From: Methylobacterium mesophilicum SR1.6/6
Lineage (GTDB): Bacteria; Pseudomonadota; Alphaproteobacteria; Rhizobiales; Beijerinckiaceae
Assembly (NCBI RefSeq): GCF_000364445.2
Contig: NZ_CP043538.1
Span: 2,301,612 to 2,365,611, forward strand
Length of the DNA stretch: 64,000 nt
Direction: 5' to 3'
Part shown: piece after piece, positions 31,671 to 42,451 of the stretch
Numbering within the stretch: position 1 is the stretch's first letter
Layout of the letters: every line of letters starts with the position of its first letter
Program-made: the position numbers and the translations under genes
Notes under the pieces: model-generated
The model's database searches: none
What the model was told of the DNA's origin: nothing
What the model saw: only the letters and a program-made list of their open reading frames with translations

Positions 31671-31934
31671 TCAGCTCGCGAGCGCAGTGTCTGGAGCGAA
31701 AACAAATCCGATTTGATTCGGTCGCCTCCAGACGACGCGCGCCGATAGTATTTCGTCGGTCGTCATGAACCTGATCTGGAAAACATCAGGGATGCCGAGG
31801 ACGCTGTTCACATGCAGCCGCGCTCCGTTCGCGGATAGATCCGCCAACTTGCATGGTATCGGCGGCCCGCATGTCGGCACTATCTCGACCATCGCACTAG
31901 TCGCGACGCGCCACTGCCTCCTCAGATCGACCAC
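31671..31934 (-). CDS. PilZ-domain protein (87 aa)
   Basis: A short single-domain protein with the PilZ layout: RRQWRVATSAMVEI near the start, CKLADLSANGARLHV (the D-L-S-x-x-G-A motif), then strands ending SARVVWRRPNQIGFVF. PilZ proteins bind cyclic di-GMP through an R-x-x-x-R near the start and D/N-x-S-x-x-G. Here Arg9-Arg10 and the DLSANG motif are present, so binding is plausible but not certain. The GTG at 31934 follows GGAGG at a good spacing; a GTG at 31946 is the alternative. No cyclase or motility gene is nearby. Confidence 0.7.
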   Translation of the reverse strand: MVDLRRQWRVATSAMVEIVPTCGPPIPCKLADLSANGARLHVNSVLGIPDVFQIRFMTTDEILSARVVWRRPNQIGFVFAPDTALAS

Positions 31935-32785
31935 CAATACCTCCACGGCGACTGCCTGTGGGTTCTAAAATATAAAAACACCGTCTAATGATTCCATAAA
32001 TCGATCATCGACGTCTTGCAGTAACCAGGATTTTTCTGGGAGCTGAAGAAACGAAATCCACCAGAGCAGGCGCACAGCGTCTTCAAGAATGGCAGGTTTT
32101 CACTCCGACGGAGGGAAGCAATTTTGATCACCCACGGCTGCAGTTCCCGCTCGGCCGTCCCGATCCTCAAGGGCACCACGGCGCCGTCGATCCGGGCTGA
32201 CCGGAAGCGTCACGCCCGGACGGGCAAGCTCTTGCTGCTCATCACCGGCATGCGAACAAGACACTGACGCCGGCCGTGTGAGCGCGGCGTGACAAGGTCG
32301 CGCATAACCAGAGCGACATCCCGCTAAGGGCCGTTCGTCGGGGCAGCGCCTGCAGTCGAAGAATCTGCGACGTGGATACGTCCACGCGAGACGATGTCTT
32401 CCGCGACTGGTTCAAGATGGTTGCCTTCGGGCGAGCCGGGCATCCGGGCACGGACCGGTTCGAGGGCCGTCCCGATCCGCTGGCAGCCGCCGGCGCCGGC
32501 GTCAGAACGACGTCGCGAGGGCGATATGAGCACGGCACGCGTCAGCCTGTGGCTCGCCCGGGCCCAGGGACGATCCGCATCTTCGCCGGCGTCCTGCCGC
32601 AGACTGACGACGGTGAGGACTGGTTGCAGGTTCGGTTGCCCTCGCGAGCGTCCCGTCGCCGCCGCCGAGGCTATCGTCTGCGGATCGTCTAACGCCAGAC
32701 GCCGCGGCGCGAGTACCTCCAGGGAGGCGCAAAACGCCTTTTTCATGCACCTGGCCTTGCTGGCCAGGATCCGGGCCGCCCCGGA
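31935..32785. other. About 0.85 kb without a supported gene
   Basis: Open frames overlap on both strands at 32240-32770 but none has a ribosome site and a recognisable product. The left part (31960-32150) is AT-richer. This is decayed island DNA to the left of the excisionase and integrase remnants. Confidence 0.5.
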
Positions 32786-32945
32786 GAGGAACGCCGCGGG
32801 CTGCGCCGCAACGGAGCGGCTGCCCATGTCGGCGTCAGCCCGTCCAAGCTCGACGAGATGGTGCGCGACGGTCGGATGCCGAAGCGGATCGGCACGGCAG
32901 CGTCCGCGCTTCGTTTGGCCGGTGATCCGAGAGCGCAGCGACTGA
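32786..32945 (+). pseudogene. AlpA/excisionase-like helix-turn-helix remnant
   Basis: The frame from 32786 reads RRGLRRNGAAAHVGVSPSKL, then DEMVRDGRMPKRI. This is the typical core of small excisionase-type HTH proteins that precede integrase genes (AA-H/Y-VGVS, D-MV-DGRMP). After that the match switches to another frame (QRPRFVWPVIRE) ending at a stop at 32943-32945, which indicates a frameshift. There is no start codon with a ribosome site. Confidence 0.6.
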
Positions 32946-32966
32946 TGCGCTCAGACCGGGTCGTCG

Positions 32967-33180
32967 GATCGATCGGCGCAGCGACTGCGCAAAGCAACTG
33001 CTGCGCGCCTCGCGGAACGAGGCTGCCTGCCGCATGAGCTCATGGATGTCACCGGCCGCCAGACGCTGGAGGAGGTAAAGCCGTGTACCTGGGAAGCGCA
33101 GCGCGGAGGGTTCGTCGACAAGGCCGTGAGGCGCTTCGTTAAGCGGCACGGCGGACTCACCGCAAAGGGGGTCCGGAACT
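32967..33180 (+). pseudogene. C-terminal remnant of a tyrosine integrase
   Basis: The frame reads QRLRKATAARLAERGCLPHE, then LMDVTGRQTLEEVKPCTWEA. This aligns to the end of phage-type tyrosine recombinases, where the order is H-G-L-R-K, then A-R-L-A-x-x-G-C, H-E-I-M, x-x-G-H-x-T-L-x-E-V, x-x-Y-T. Catalytic His (HGLRK) is Gln, the GH His is Arg, and the nucleophile Tyr is Cys; only the Arg survives. The first about 300 residues are gone. It lies next to the 3' end of tRNA-Glu, where such an integrase would have inserted an island. Confidence 0.7.
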
Positions 33181-33209
33181 CACTTGCGCCTGGACAGTGT
33201 CAAAGCTTG

Positions 33210-33231
33210 AAAAAAATGCGCCGGTGGCGCT
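33210..33231 (-). terminator. Terminator of the tRNA-Glu gene
   Basis: On the minus strand GCGCC-ACC-GGCGC is followed by an A and a run of seven T. The stem overlaps the CCA end of the tRNA. Confidence 0.6.
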
Positions 33232-33300
33232 CCCAAGGGGAATCGAACCCCTGTTTTCGCCGTGAGAGGGCGACGTCCTAGACCGCTAGACGATGGGAGC
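33225..33300 (-). tRNA. tRNA-Glu (CTC)
   Basis: On the minus strand the gene reads GCTCCCATCGTCTAGCGG through an anticodon stem-loop CGCC-CTCTCAC-GGCG (anticodon CTC, plus-strand positions 33264-33266), T-arm AGGGG-TTCGATT-CCCCT, acceptor TGGGAGC, discriminator G and encoded CCA. All four stems pair. It is complete and adjacent to the dead integrase, so it is the likely insertion target of the former island. Confidence 0.95.
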
Positions 33301-33406
33301 TTTCCGGCGGCGCGGGGGTGCTATAGCCACGACCCGCCGGAGGAGCAAGGGCCTTCGCGGGGAAATCCGCTTCGCCGGGTCAGATCGCGTGCGTGCAGAG
33401 GTCAGG

Positions 33407-34387
33407 GTGGACAGGGACGCCGAAGAACGCTTCGGGATCGTGGAAGAGGGGGGCGCGCGGCTCGACCGCGCCCTGGTCGCGCTGTTCCCGGATCTCTCCC
33501 GTGCGCGATTGCAGAGCCTCGTCCGCGAGGGACGGGTCCAGCGCGACGGCATTTCGGTTCGCGATCCGGCCCTGAAGATCGGGGCGGGAGCCCGGATCGC
33601 GCTGAGCGTGCCGCCGCCAGCGCCCGCCGCTCCGGCCGCCGAGCCTGCGGAACTGCCGATCGTCTATGAGGATGACGACCTCATCGTCATCGACAAGCCG
33701 GCCGGCTTGGTCGTTCATCCGGCGCCCGGCCACGAGAGCGGCACCCTGGTCAACGCGCTCATCGCCCATTGCGGGGCCAGCCTGTCGGGGATCGGCGGTG
33801 TTCGGCGACCCGGCATTGTCCACCGCCTCGACAAGGACACGAGCGGCCTCATCGTCGTCGCGAAGAACGATACGGCACACCAGGGATTGACCGCCCAGTT
33901 CGCCGACCACGGCCGCACTGGTCCCCTGGAACGGGCCTACGCGGCGCTCGTCTGGGGGCTGCCGCAACCTCGGTCCGGCAGCATACGGGCAAACTTGGCG
34001 CGCTCCCGCTATCAACGCGAGAAGATTGCGGTCGTCTCCGATGAGGCCGGTCGGCACGCGGTCACCCATTACAGCGTGACAGAGGCCTACCCGGAAGCCA
34101 GCTTGGTGCGGTGCCGGTTGGAGACCGGCCGGACGCACCAGATCCGCGTTCATCTCGCCCATCGCGGCCATCCGTTGCTCGGCGATGCCGTCTACGGCGG
34201 CGCCTTCCGCACCAAGGCCGCGCGGCTCACACCGACGGCGCGGGCCGCGCTGGCGACGCTAGGCCGGCAGGCCCTCCACGCGGAACTGCTCGGGTTCAGC
34301 CATCCTCGCACCGGTGAAACGCTCCGCTTCGAGAGCTCCATCCCCGCCGACATGGCCGCGCTGATCGCAGCTTTGCAGGCGGGCTGA
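33407..34387 (+). CDS. RluA-family pseudouridine synthase (RluD-like)
   Basis: A 326-residue enzyme that isomerises uridines in rRNA. It has an N-terminal S4 RNA-binding domain (RLDRALVALFPDLSRARLQS, then LVREGRVQRDG) and a catalytic domain with YEDDDLIVIDKPAGLVVHPA and HRLDKDTSGLIVVAKN, where the Asp of RLD is catalytic. RTHQIRVHLAHRGHPLLGD is also conserved. The GTG at 33407 is chosen because GAGG lies five bases before it; earlier starts would run into tRNA-Glu. The gene precedes rpoH on the same strand, an arrangement familiar in alphaproteobacteria. S4 plus catalytic domain fits the RluC/RluD branch. Confidence 0.88.
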   Translation: MDRDAEERFGIVEEGGARLDRALVALFPDLSRARLQSLVREGRVQRDGISVRDPALKIGAGARIALSVPPPAPAAPAAEPAELPIVYEDDDLIVIDKPAGLVVHPAPGHESGTLVNALIAHCGASLSGIGGVRRPGIVHRLDKDTSGLIVVAKNDTAHQGLTAQFADHGRTGPLERAYAALVWGLPQPRSGSIRANLARSRYQREKIAVVSDEAGRHAVTHYSVTEAYPEASLVRCRLETGRTHQIRVHLAHRGHPLLGDAVYGGAFRTKAARLTPTARAALATLGRQALHAELLGFSHPRTGETLRFESSIPADMAALIAALQAG

Positions 34388-34646
34388 ATGGTCGGCCGCC
34401 GGCTGTAACCGAGGCCTGAACGCGTGCGAAAGGTCACCGCGGACCGCGTCACTTCGTGACATGGTACGACCTATTCGGCCGGTGGCGCGTTTATGACGAC
34501 GTGAGTGTCCTCGATCGCTACCGGCTCAACCGGCTTACCTGTATGACATGGGTGGCCGGCAGGGTCGGCTCAAGAGCGGCCCGAGTGGACGGCACTGTTG
34601 CCCGTCGCGTCCGCCCGTCAGGGGGACCTAGGTCCAGGAGAATGCC

Positions 34647-35540
34647 ATGGCCGGTACGCTTCCCGTGCTCGCCAACGAAGGTGGCCTCTCGCGCTACCTC
34701 GATGAGATCCGCAAGTTTCCGATGCTGGAACCCACGGAGGAGTTCACCCTCGCGAAGAGCTGGCGCGACGCCGGCGATCGCGAGGCGGCGCATCGCCTCG
34801 TGACGTCGCATCTGCGCCTCGTCGCCAAGATCGCCATGGGCTACCGCGGTTACGGACTGCCGATCGGCGAGGTCGTTTCCGAGGGCAACGTCGGACTCAT
34901 GCAGGCGGTCAAGCGCTTCGATCCCGACAAGGGCTTCCGGCTGGCCACCTATGCCATGTGGTGGATCAAGGCCGCGATCCAGGAGTATATCCTGCGCTCG
35001 TGGTCCCTCGTGAAGATGGGCACCACAGCGAATCAGAAGAAGCTGTTCTTCAACCTGCGCAAAGCCAAGGGTCGGATCTCGGCACTCGACGAGGGCGACC
35101 TCAAGCCCGATCAGGTGAAGCAGATCGCCACCCGCCTCGGCGTGCCGGAGCAGGACGTCATCGACATGAACCGGCGCCTGTCCGGCGACACGTCGCTCAA
35201 CGCGCCCCTGCGCGAAGAGGGCGAGGGCGAGTGGCAGGACTGGCTCGTCGACAACGCGCCGAGCCAGGAGACCGTGCTGGCGCGCGAGCAGGAGGGCCGG
35301 AATCGCCTCTCCGCCTTGCGGGACGCGCTGAGCGTGCTGAACCCGCGGGAGCGCCGCATCTTCGAGGCTCGCCGCCTGGCGGAAGATCCGATCACCCTCG
35401 AAGACCTCTCGGGTGAGTTCGGGGTATCCCGCGAACGCGTCCGGCAGATCGAGGTGCGGGCCTTCGAGAAGGTTCAGGAAGCGGTCAAGCGCAACATCGC
35501 CAGCCGCGAGCTGCCCCGGGCCGGAATTGAGGCCCGCTGA
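34647..35540 (+). CDS. rpoH: RNA polymerase sigma-32 factor (heat shock)
   Basis: A 297-residue sigma-70 family factor. Region 2 has GLPIGEVVSEGNVGLMQAVK and FDPDKGFRLATYAMWWIKAA. The RpoH box QKKLFFNLRKAK marks it as heat-shock sigma. Region 4 has ITLEDLSGEFGVSRERVRQI. It directs transcription of chaperone and protease genes. The ATG is preceded by CAGGAG. A 260-base upstream gap presumably holds its promoters. Confidence 0.95.
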   Translation: MAGTLPVLANEGGLSRYLDEIRKFPMLEPTEEFTLAKSWRDAGDREAAHRLVTSHLRLVAKIAMGYRGYGLPIGEVVSEGNVGLMQAVKRFDPDKGFRLATYAMWWIKAAIQEYILRSWSLVKMGTTANQKKLFFNLRKAKGRISALDEGDLKPDQVKQIATRLGVPEQDVIDMNRRLSGDTSLNAPLREEGEGEWQDWLVDNAPSQETVLAREQEGRNRLSALRDALSVLNPRERRIFEARRLAEDPITLEDLSGEFGVSRERVRQIEVRAFEKVQEAVKRNIASRELPRAGIEAR

Positions 35541-35597
35541 ACGCGGGACCGGCGCGCATTCGCGCGTCGGCCTGCGGGCGGTCGGTCATGGAGGCGG

Positions 35598-37001
35598 TCA
35601 CTGCCACGCGTCGAAGGCGCTCTGCATCACCTGGGCGCCTGCGGAGCCCTTCTCGAAGGTCAGGACCGCCCGGCGGCCGTTCGTGTAGCGCAGGGCCAAG
35701 TCGAACCAGTTCCTGTGAAGCAGCAGGTCCGTGTTGCGCTCCACGTCGTTCTGAAGGGACGACAGGCCGATCAGGAACAAGTTGTCGCGGACGCGGACCG
35801 GCAGTCCCGAAACCGGCGATCCGCGGGCGTTCTGCTCATCCTTCGCCTGCAGCAACCCGACATCCTGAACGGTGCGGACCGGATCCGTGCCGCCGGTCTG
35901 GCTGAAGGCCAGGCTGACCGTATGCGAGGCCGGAAGCGTCGCATCGAGATTGCGCTGGATCGTCATGACCAGCGTGAGCCCCGCCTCAGGAATGGTCACC
36001 GTCGCCACCACGGCATTCTGGAGCGGCTGTCCCTGCTCGCCGTTCACCGTGTCTAGGCGCCACGTCACCCGACCCGGGCTGCTCGTCGGCTGCCCGCCAT
36101 CGGCCCCGGCCGTCTCCTCGATCAGCTCGGCGCGCTGGGCGACCGCTATGCTCGGATCGGACGGCGCGGCGGCGGCTCTCGGGGGCGCGCTGCCCTCTGG
36201 GCGCGGTGCGGCTTTCGGAGCCGGCGCCGCATCGCCGCCGACGCGGTCTCCGAACTTGGTCTCCCCCTCAGGCTGCTGCGTGTCGGCGGTCTCGGTTCCG
36301 GTCGAGGGCAGGATCTGCGGCCGGTCACGGAGGAGGAACGCCGCCACCGCGATCAGGCCGATCACCACCGCCAGCATGCTGCCGACAAAGACGTTGCGCA
36401 GCATGCGCGAACGGCCGGTGCGCGGCGGCACCACCTCGATGCGCGGCCGCTGCCGCCCGTTGCCGGCCTCCGTCGAACCGGCGAGGTCGGTATCGTCGGG
36501 AGCCGGCATGGCGCCGGGCGCCTCCGGCTCAACGGGTGGCGCGGCCGGAACAGGGCCGGGACGGCGGGGCGCGATGGGTATCGTCGCCTCGCGGGGTTCC
36601 GGCTCCGGCCCCGGGCGCGCATCGACGGCTGGCTCGGACTTCGGGTCAGGCGTGCGCGGCGGCTCGAAAGGCGATTTGGCCGCCGGCAGGACCGGCTCGG
36701 GCGGTGACGGCTCGGGGATTTCGGCGGCCGGGCTGACTGGCGGCTTGGGCGGCTCAGCGCCGTTCGCGGCGTCGTTGGCGGGTGCGGGCAGGCCACCGTA
36801 ATCCACCTCGAGGCGCTCGATGGCCGCATCGAGGGCACGCCGCTCAAGGTCGATATCGGCTTCGGAAAGCGGCGGATCGAGCGAGCGGAGCTGGCCGATC
36901 AGGGCATTGCGCGCGCGGTCGTAAACCGCCTTGCGCAAGGCAGGCGTGCGATCGGGCAGCGCATCGAGCGCGCGTGCCAGAAGAGGGTAGTAATCGGCCA
37001 T
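35598..37001 (-). CDS. Membrane protein with long proline-rich cytoplasmic region (467 aa), unknown
   Basis: Residues 1-70 form a helical domain (YYPLLARALDALPDRTPALR, ALRKAVYDRARNALIGQLRS). Residues 75-195 are Pro/Glu/Ala-rich and disordered. One membrane segment lies at about 205-227 (FVGSMLAVVIGLIAVAAFLL). The exterior part ends in a folded domain with LTLVMTIQRNLDATLPASHT and WFDLALRYTNGRRAVLTFEK. I associate this architecture with conserved uncharacterised proteins of Rhizobiales. The start has no close neighbour and the gene converges with rpoH. Confidence 0.6.
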   Translation of the reverse strand: MADYYPLLARALDALPDRTPALRKAVYDRARNALIGQLRSLDPPLSEADIDLERRALDAAIERLEVDYGGLPAPANDAANGAEPPKPPVSPAAEIPEPSPPEPVLPAAKSPFEPPRTPDPKSEPAVDARPGPEPEPREATIPIAPRRPGPVPAAPPVEPEAPGAMPAPDDTDLAGSTEAGNGRQRPRIEVVPPRTGRSRMLRNVFVGSMLAVVIGLIAVAAFLLRDRPQILPSTGTETADTQQPEGETKFGDRVGGDAAPAPKAAPRPEGSAPPRAAAAPSDPSIAVAQRAELIEETAGADGGQPTSSPGRVTWRLDTVNGEQGQPLQNAVVATVTIPEAGLTLVMTIQRNLDATLPASHTVSLAFSQTGGTDPVRTVQDVGLLQAKDEQNARGSPVSGLPVRVRDNLFLIGLSSLQNDVERNTDLLLHRNWFDLALRYTNGRRAVLTFEKGSAGAQVMQSAFDAWQ

Positions 37002-37271
37002 CGTGCCCTGGTCCGCCCCTTCGACCGCCGTCCGGCCTGACCGGTCGGCGGCCGGAGACCGAGGGCTGCGTTCGCCCGGTCGGGTCGGTCACAGCCATCG
37101 GCCGATGATGTCATTGGTCCACCGTCCGGAGCCGTAGCCTTCCGGTGATCGTCCTGATGACGGCGCATGGGCGAGCCCGGCCGCATCCCCCTTCTAGATC
37201 AAGCTTGTGCGGGCTGGATATGGGCGGATGGGTCAAGACGATGTGTCGTCAACGGGATAGAGCGCGCGGCG

Positions 37272-38564
<1,293 letters not shown>

Positions 38565-38706
38565 GCCTGCCTGCTTACCCGCGACGGAAACCGGGACGCC
38601 GACGCCCACGGGTGCAGGCGGCGTACGTCGTGAGCCGTTTCCGCGATCCGGGCAGCGAAATCAAGCAATCCGCCCGCATTGCCGCCCTTCGGCCGGCGCG
38701 AGGCGG

Positions 38707-38976
38707 CTATTTCGCCTCGGTGCCGGGCGCCCGGCCGGGTAGTTCCTGCGGCTTGATCACCGGCATGGAGCCGGACTGATCCGGTTTCACCACGGTGCCG
38801 GTCGTGCCGGAGTCCGGCGGCTTGATGACCCCGTCGTTCTGCTGGAGCTTGTCGCTCAGCGACTGGTCCTTCGGCGAAGCCTGCGTCGAAGGCGGCGTCT
38901 TGTCGGAGGTCTGGGCACAGGCGGGCACCGCCAGCGCGGTTGCCGCGAGCGCGGCGAGCAGAAGTTTAGTCGGCAC
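38707..38976 (-). CDS. Small exported protein (89 aa)
   Basis: A GTG start at 38976 with GGGGGAGG upstream gives a signal peptide (TKLLLAALAATALAVPACAQ). The mature part is Pro/Ser/Gln-rich and probably disordered (GVIKPPDSGTTGTVVKPDQS). The motif V-I/V-K-P repeats three times. It is likely a periplasmic or surface peptide of unknown role. The Cys before AQ could be a lipobox-like site but is not canonical. Confidence 0.6.
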   Translation of the reverse strand: MPTKLLLAALAATALAVPACAQTSDKTPPSTQASPKDQSLSDKLQQNDGVIKPPDSGTTGTVVKPDQSGSMPVIKPQELPGRAPGTEAK

Positions 38977-39255
38977 GACGGGCCTCCCCCGGTTCGGGAC
39001 ACGAATTCGGGAGGGAACAGCCGGCGATCGGATCCGTTCCTGCGCCGGTCCGGTTCGAAAGCGCGGGCAAAGGTTGCAAAGGCTGCCGCTCTCGCGGCGA
39101 ATCGTGCGCTGGATCCCCGGTCGCCGTCCGCTGACGCTGCACGCGCCCGGGAAAAGGTTCAGCTTCCTTTTGCACCGCCCTTTTCCCGCACAGCAGCAGT
39201 GAAGCGGCACGGATCTCCCGCAAGCCGGAAACCGCTCAGACGCCTGCAGGATTCC

Positions 39256-40113
39256 TCAACCCCGGCGCGCCGCCTCGACATACAATTCGCGCATGCGCCG
39301 GGTGATCGGACCCGGTCGGCCCTCGCCGATCCTGCGCCCGTCGATCTCCACCACCGGCATCACGAAGGCCGAGGCGCTCGTGTAGAACGCCTCCTGCGCC
39401 GCGTAGGCTTCATCGACCGGTATCAGGCGCTCCTCGATTCGCAGGTCCGATTCCTGGGCGAGGCGCAGCACCGAGGCCCGGGTGATGCCCGGCAGCAATG
39501 CGGTCGAGAGCGGCCGGGTCACCAGCACGCGGTCGCGGCTGACGATGAACGCCGTGGAGGACGAGCCCTCCGTCACCGCCCCGTCCTCGACCATCCAGGC
39601 CTCGGCGACGCCGGCCTCGGCCGCCTGCTGCTTGGCGAGCACCTGGGCGAGGAGCGCCACCGACTTGATGTCCCGGCGCTTCCAGCGCAGGTCCTCGACG
39701 GTGATCACGCGGGCGCCGGTCTCAGCCAGAGGATTGGCCAACACGGTCTTGGCCTGCGTGAACATCATGACCGTGGGAGCGACGTCGCCTTTCGGGAAGG
39801 CGAAGTCGCGCTCGGCGACGCCGCGGGTCACCTGCATGTAGACGAGCCCCTCGGTCACGCCATTGCGGGCAACGAGTTCGGTCTGGAGGCGCTCCCAGCC
39901 AACCGCATCGTGCGGATTGCGGATGCCGATCTCGCCGAGCGACCGGTCGAGGCGCGCGAGGTGGGCGGCGTTGTCGACGAGCTTGCCGTCGAGGATCGCC
40001 GAGACCTCGTAGATCCCATCCGCGAACAGGAATCCGCGGTCCATGATCGGCACGCGCGCCTCCTCGTAGGGGAGGAATTCGCCGTTGAGGTAGACGATGC
40101 GGGAAGCGGTCAC
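39256..40113 (-). CDS. dat: D-amino acid aminotransferase (class IV PLP enzyme)
   Basis: A 285-residue fold-type IV aminotransferase with FLPYEEARVPIMDRGFLFAD, catalytic Lys in RRDIKSVALLAQVLAKQQAA, VTEGSSSTAFIV and ALLPGITRASVL. It interconverts D-alanine and D-glutamate type substrates with 2-oxo acids, which feeds cell-wall precursors. Family members also include 4-amino-4-deoxychorismate lyases, but RGFLFADGIYEV points to Dat. The GTG at 40113 is chosen because AGGAAGG lies seven bases before it; the ATG at 40134 lacks a site. Confidence 0.85.
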   Translation of the reverse strand: MTASRIVYLNGEFLPYEEARVPIMDRGFLFADGIYEVSAILDGKLVDNAAHLARLDRSLGEIGIRNPHDAVGWERLQTELVARNGVTEGLVYMQVTRGVAERDFAFPKGDVAPTVMMFTQAKTVLANPLAETGARVITVEDLRWKRRDIKSVALLAQVLAKQQAAEAGVAEAWMVEDGAVTEGSSSTAFIVSRDRVLVTRPLSTALLPGITRASVLRLAQESDLRIEERLIPVDEAYAAQEAFYTSASAFVMPVVEIDGRRIGEGRPGPITRRMRELYVEAARRG

Positions 40114-40167
40114 GGATTGCCTTCCTGTGTTCATCGCGGGCCCAAGCAGGAATCGTGCGGCGAGGGT

Positions 40168-41475
40168 TCAGGCCGCGCCGAAGACCCGCGCGAAGATCGT
40201 ATCCACGTGCTTGAAGTGGTAGCCGAGATCGAAGCACTCCTCGATCTGCTCCGGTGACAGCGCTGCGGTCACCTCGGGGTCGGCCTTGAGCAACGCCAGG
40301 AAGTCCCCCTCCCCGCGCCAGACCGGCATCGCGTTGCGCTGGACCAGACGGTACGAATCCTCGCGCGAGACGCCCGCCTGGGTCAGTGCCAGGAGCACCC
40401 GCTGCGAGTGGACGAGGCCGCCGAGCCGGTCGAGATTCTTCTGCATGTTGGCCGGGTAGACCAGCAGCTTCTCGATGACGCCGGTCATGCGGGCCAGCGC
40501 GAAATCGAGGGTCACGGTGGCGTCGGGCCCGATCATCCGTTCCACGGACGAGTGCGAGATGTCGCGCTCGTGCCAGAGTGCGACGTTCTCAAGCGCCGGC
40601 GTGACGTAGCCGCGGACCATGCGGGCGAGGCCCGTGATGTTCTCGGTAAGCACCGGGTTGCGCTTGTGCGGCATGGCCGAAGAGCCCTTCTGGCCCTCGG
40701 AGAAGAACTCCTCCGCCTCCAGCACCTCGGTGCGCTGAAGGTGGCGGATCTCGATGGCCAGCCGCTCCAGGGATGAGGCGACGACGCCCAGGGTCGCGAA
40801 GAACATCGCGTGCCGGTCGCGCGGGATGACCTGCGTGGAGACCGGCTCGGGCGTCAGGCCCATCTGCTCGGCGACGTACTGCTCGACGCGCGGGTCGATG
40901 TTGGCGAAGGTGCCGACAGCCCCCGAGATCGCGCAGGTGGCGATCTCTTCCCGCGCGGCGACCAGGCGGCCGCGGTTGCGCTCGAACTCGGCGTAGGCCT
41001 GGGCGAGCTTCAGCCCGAAGGTCACCGGCTCGGCATGGATCCCGTGCGAGCGCCCGATCGTGGGCGTGAGCTTGTGCTCGAAGGCCCGATTCTTCAGGGC
41101 GCCGAGCAGCGCGTCGACGTCTGCGATCAGGATGTCGGCGGCACGGACGAGCTGCACGTTGAGGCAGGTGTCGAGGACGTCCGACGAGGTCATGCCCTGG
41201 TGGACGAAGCGTGCCTCGGGGCCGACGATCTCGGCGAGGTGCGTGAGGAAGGCGATGACGTCGTGCTTGGTCACCGCCTCGATCGCGTCGATGCGGGCGA
41301 CATCGAAGACCGCATTCTTGCCCTTGGCCCAGACCGTCTCGGCGGCCGCTTTCGGCACCACGCCGATCTCGGCCAGCGCCGTGGTGGCGTGCGCCTCGAT
41401 CTCGAACCAGATCCGGAACCGGCTCTCGGGCGACCAGATCGCCGTCATCGCGGGGCGGCTGTAGCGGGGGATCAT
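40168..41475 (-). CDS. purB: Adenylosuccinate lyase
   Basis: A 435-residue member of the fumarase/aspartase superfamily that releases fumarate from SAICAR and adenylosuccinate in purine synthesis. The signature loop SSAMPHKRNP is present, with GMTSSDVLDTCLNVQL and TIGRSHGIHAEPVTFGLKLA (catalytic His). It starts with MIPRYSRPAMTAIWSPESRF, typical of alphaproteobacterial PurB. It is 54 bases upstream of dat on the same strand and probably co-transcribed. Confidence 0.96.
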   Translation of the reverse strand: MIPRYSRPAMTAIWSPESRFRIWFEIEAHATTALAEIGVVPKAAAETVWAKGKNAVFDVARIDAIEAVTKHDVIAFLTHLAEIVGPEARFVHQGMTSSDVLDTCLNVQLVRAADILIADVDALLGALKNRAFEHKLTPTIGRSHGIHAEPVTFGLKLAQAYAEFERNRGRLVAAREEIATCAISGAVGTFANIDPRVEQYVAEQMGLTPEPVSTQVIPRDRHAMFFATLGVVASSLERLAIEIRHLQRTEVLEAEEFFSEGQKGSSAMPHKRNPVLTENITGLARMVRGYVTPALENVALWHERDISHSSVERMIGPDATVTLDFALARMTGVIEKLLVYPANMQKNLDRLGGLVHSQRVLLALTQAGVSREDSYRLVQRNAMPVWRGEGDFLALLKADPEVTAALSPEQIEECFDLGYHFKHVDTIFARVFGAA

Positions 41476-41579
41476 CGGGGCCTCGGCACGGGCTGAACTG
41501 CGTGCGAGGCCGGTAGCATGCGTCGACCCGGCGGCTCAATGCGCAACGGCCATGCCCGTGCGACAGGGTGTACCCCGCC

Positions 41580-42326
41580 TCAGTCGGCCCGCACCCAGCC
41601 CTGGCCCATGAGCCGTTCCTGCGGCCGGAAGCGGGACTTGTAATCCATCTTGCGCGAGCCCTCGACCCAGTAGCCGAGATACAGGTACGGCAGCCCGAGC
41701 TGCCGGGCCCGGCGGATGTGGTCGAGGATCATGAAGGTCCCCGGGGAGCGGCCGGCCTCGACCGGATCGTAGAACGAGTAGACCATCGATAGACCGTCCG
41801 CGAGGACATCCGTCAGGCAGAAGGCCAATGGCGGACCGGCGCCGCGCCCGGTGATCGCCGAGTCCGGCCCGTGCCGCCGATAGGACACGAGGTGCGTATC
41901 CACGTGGCTGTCCTCGACCATCATGGCGTAGTCGAGCACCGTCATGTCGACCATGCCACCATCGCCGTGACGGGCGTCCAGGTAGCGGCGGAAGAGCGCG
42001 TACTGCTCGGAGGCTGGCCGGTTCGGCTCCGGCGTCCCGATCCAGTCCTCGTTGCGCGCCAGGATGCGGCGCTGACTGGCGCTCGGCACGAACTCGTCAA
42101 CGACGACGCGCACGGAGACGCAGGCGCGGCACGTCTCGCAGGCGGGGCGATACGCGATGGTCTGCGATCGGCGGAAGCCGCCCTGCGTCAGGATCTCGTT
42201 GAGGTCGCGGGCCCGGCGCCCGACCAGATGGGTGAAGACCTTCCGCTCCTCCTGGCCCGGAAGGTAGGGGCACGGCGAGGGCGCGGTGAGGTAGAATTGC
42301 GGCGTATCGCGGGGATGGCTGGTCAC
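41580..42326 (-). CDS. bpt: Aspartate/glutamate leucyltransferase (Bpt)
   Basis: A 248-residue aminoacyl-tRNA-protein transferase that adds Leu to N-terminal Asp or Glu, marking proteins for ClpAP via ClpS. The N-terminal part has [16 protein letters not shown] and a Cys pair CETCRAC. The C-terminal GNAT part has [18 protein letters not shown] and [20 protein letters not shown]. Start is a GTG. The length matches the bacterial Bpt group rather than eukaryotic ATE1. Confidence 0.9.
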   Translation of the reverse strand: MTSHPRDTPQFYLTAPSPCPYLPGQEERKVFTHLVGRRARDLNEILTQGGFRRSQTIAYRPACETCRACVSVRVVVDEFVPSASQRRILARNEDWIGTPEPNRPASEQYALFRRYLDARHGDGGMVDMTVLDYAMMVEDSHVDTHLVSYRRHGPDSAITGRGAGPPLAFCLTDVLADGLSMVYSFYDPVEAGRSPGTFMILDHIRRARQLGLPYLYLGYWVEGSRKMDYKSRFRPQERLMGQGWVRAD

Positions 42327-42451
42327 GCGTTTGTTTGACCCTGGGCCGGCTCAATCCTTTCGGCCGCGGCATGCCAGTGTACAGGCGGCGCGCCCGGGCT
42401 CAATGCCCCGGCGTCGCCCCGCGCGCGATTTTCAACGCGTGACTGAACGCC

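Noticed and set aside
30854..31705. A 283-residue minus-strand open frame in the island
   Set aside because: It is very Arg/Ser/Pro-rich with no ribosome site, no domain, and a better-supported short plus-strand start at 31357.
33042..33281. A plus-strand frame that runs from the integrase remnant into tRNA-Glu
   Set aside because: Only its first part has meaning, as integrase tail. The end is antisense of the tRNA, and there is no ribosome site at 33042.
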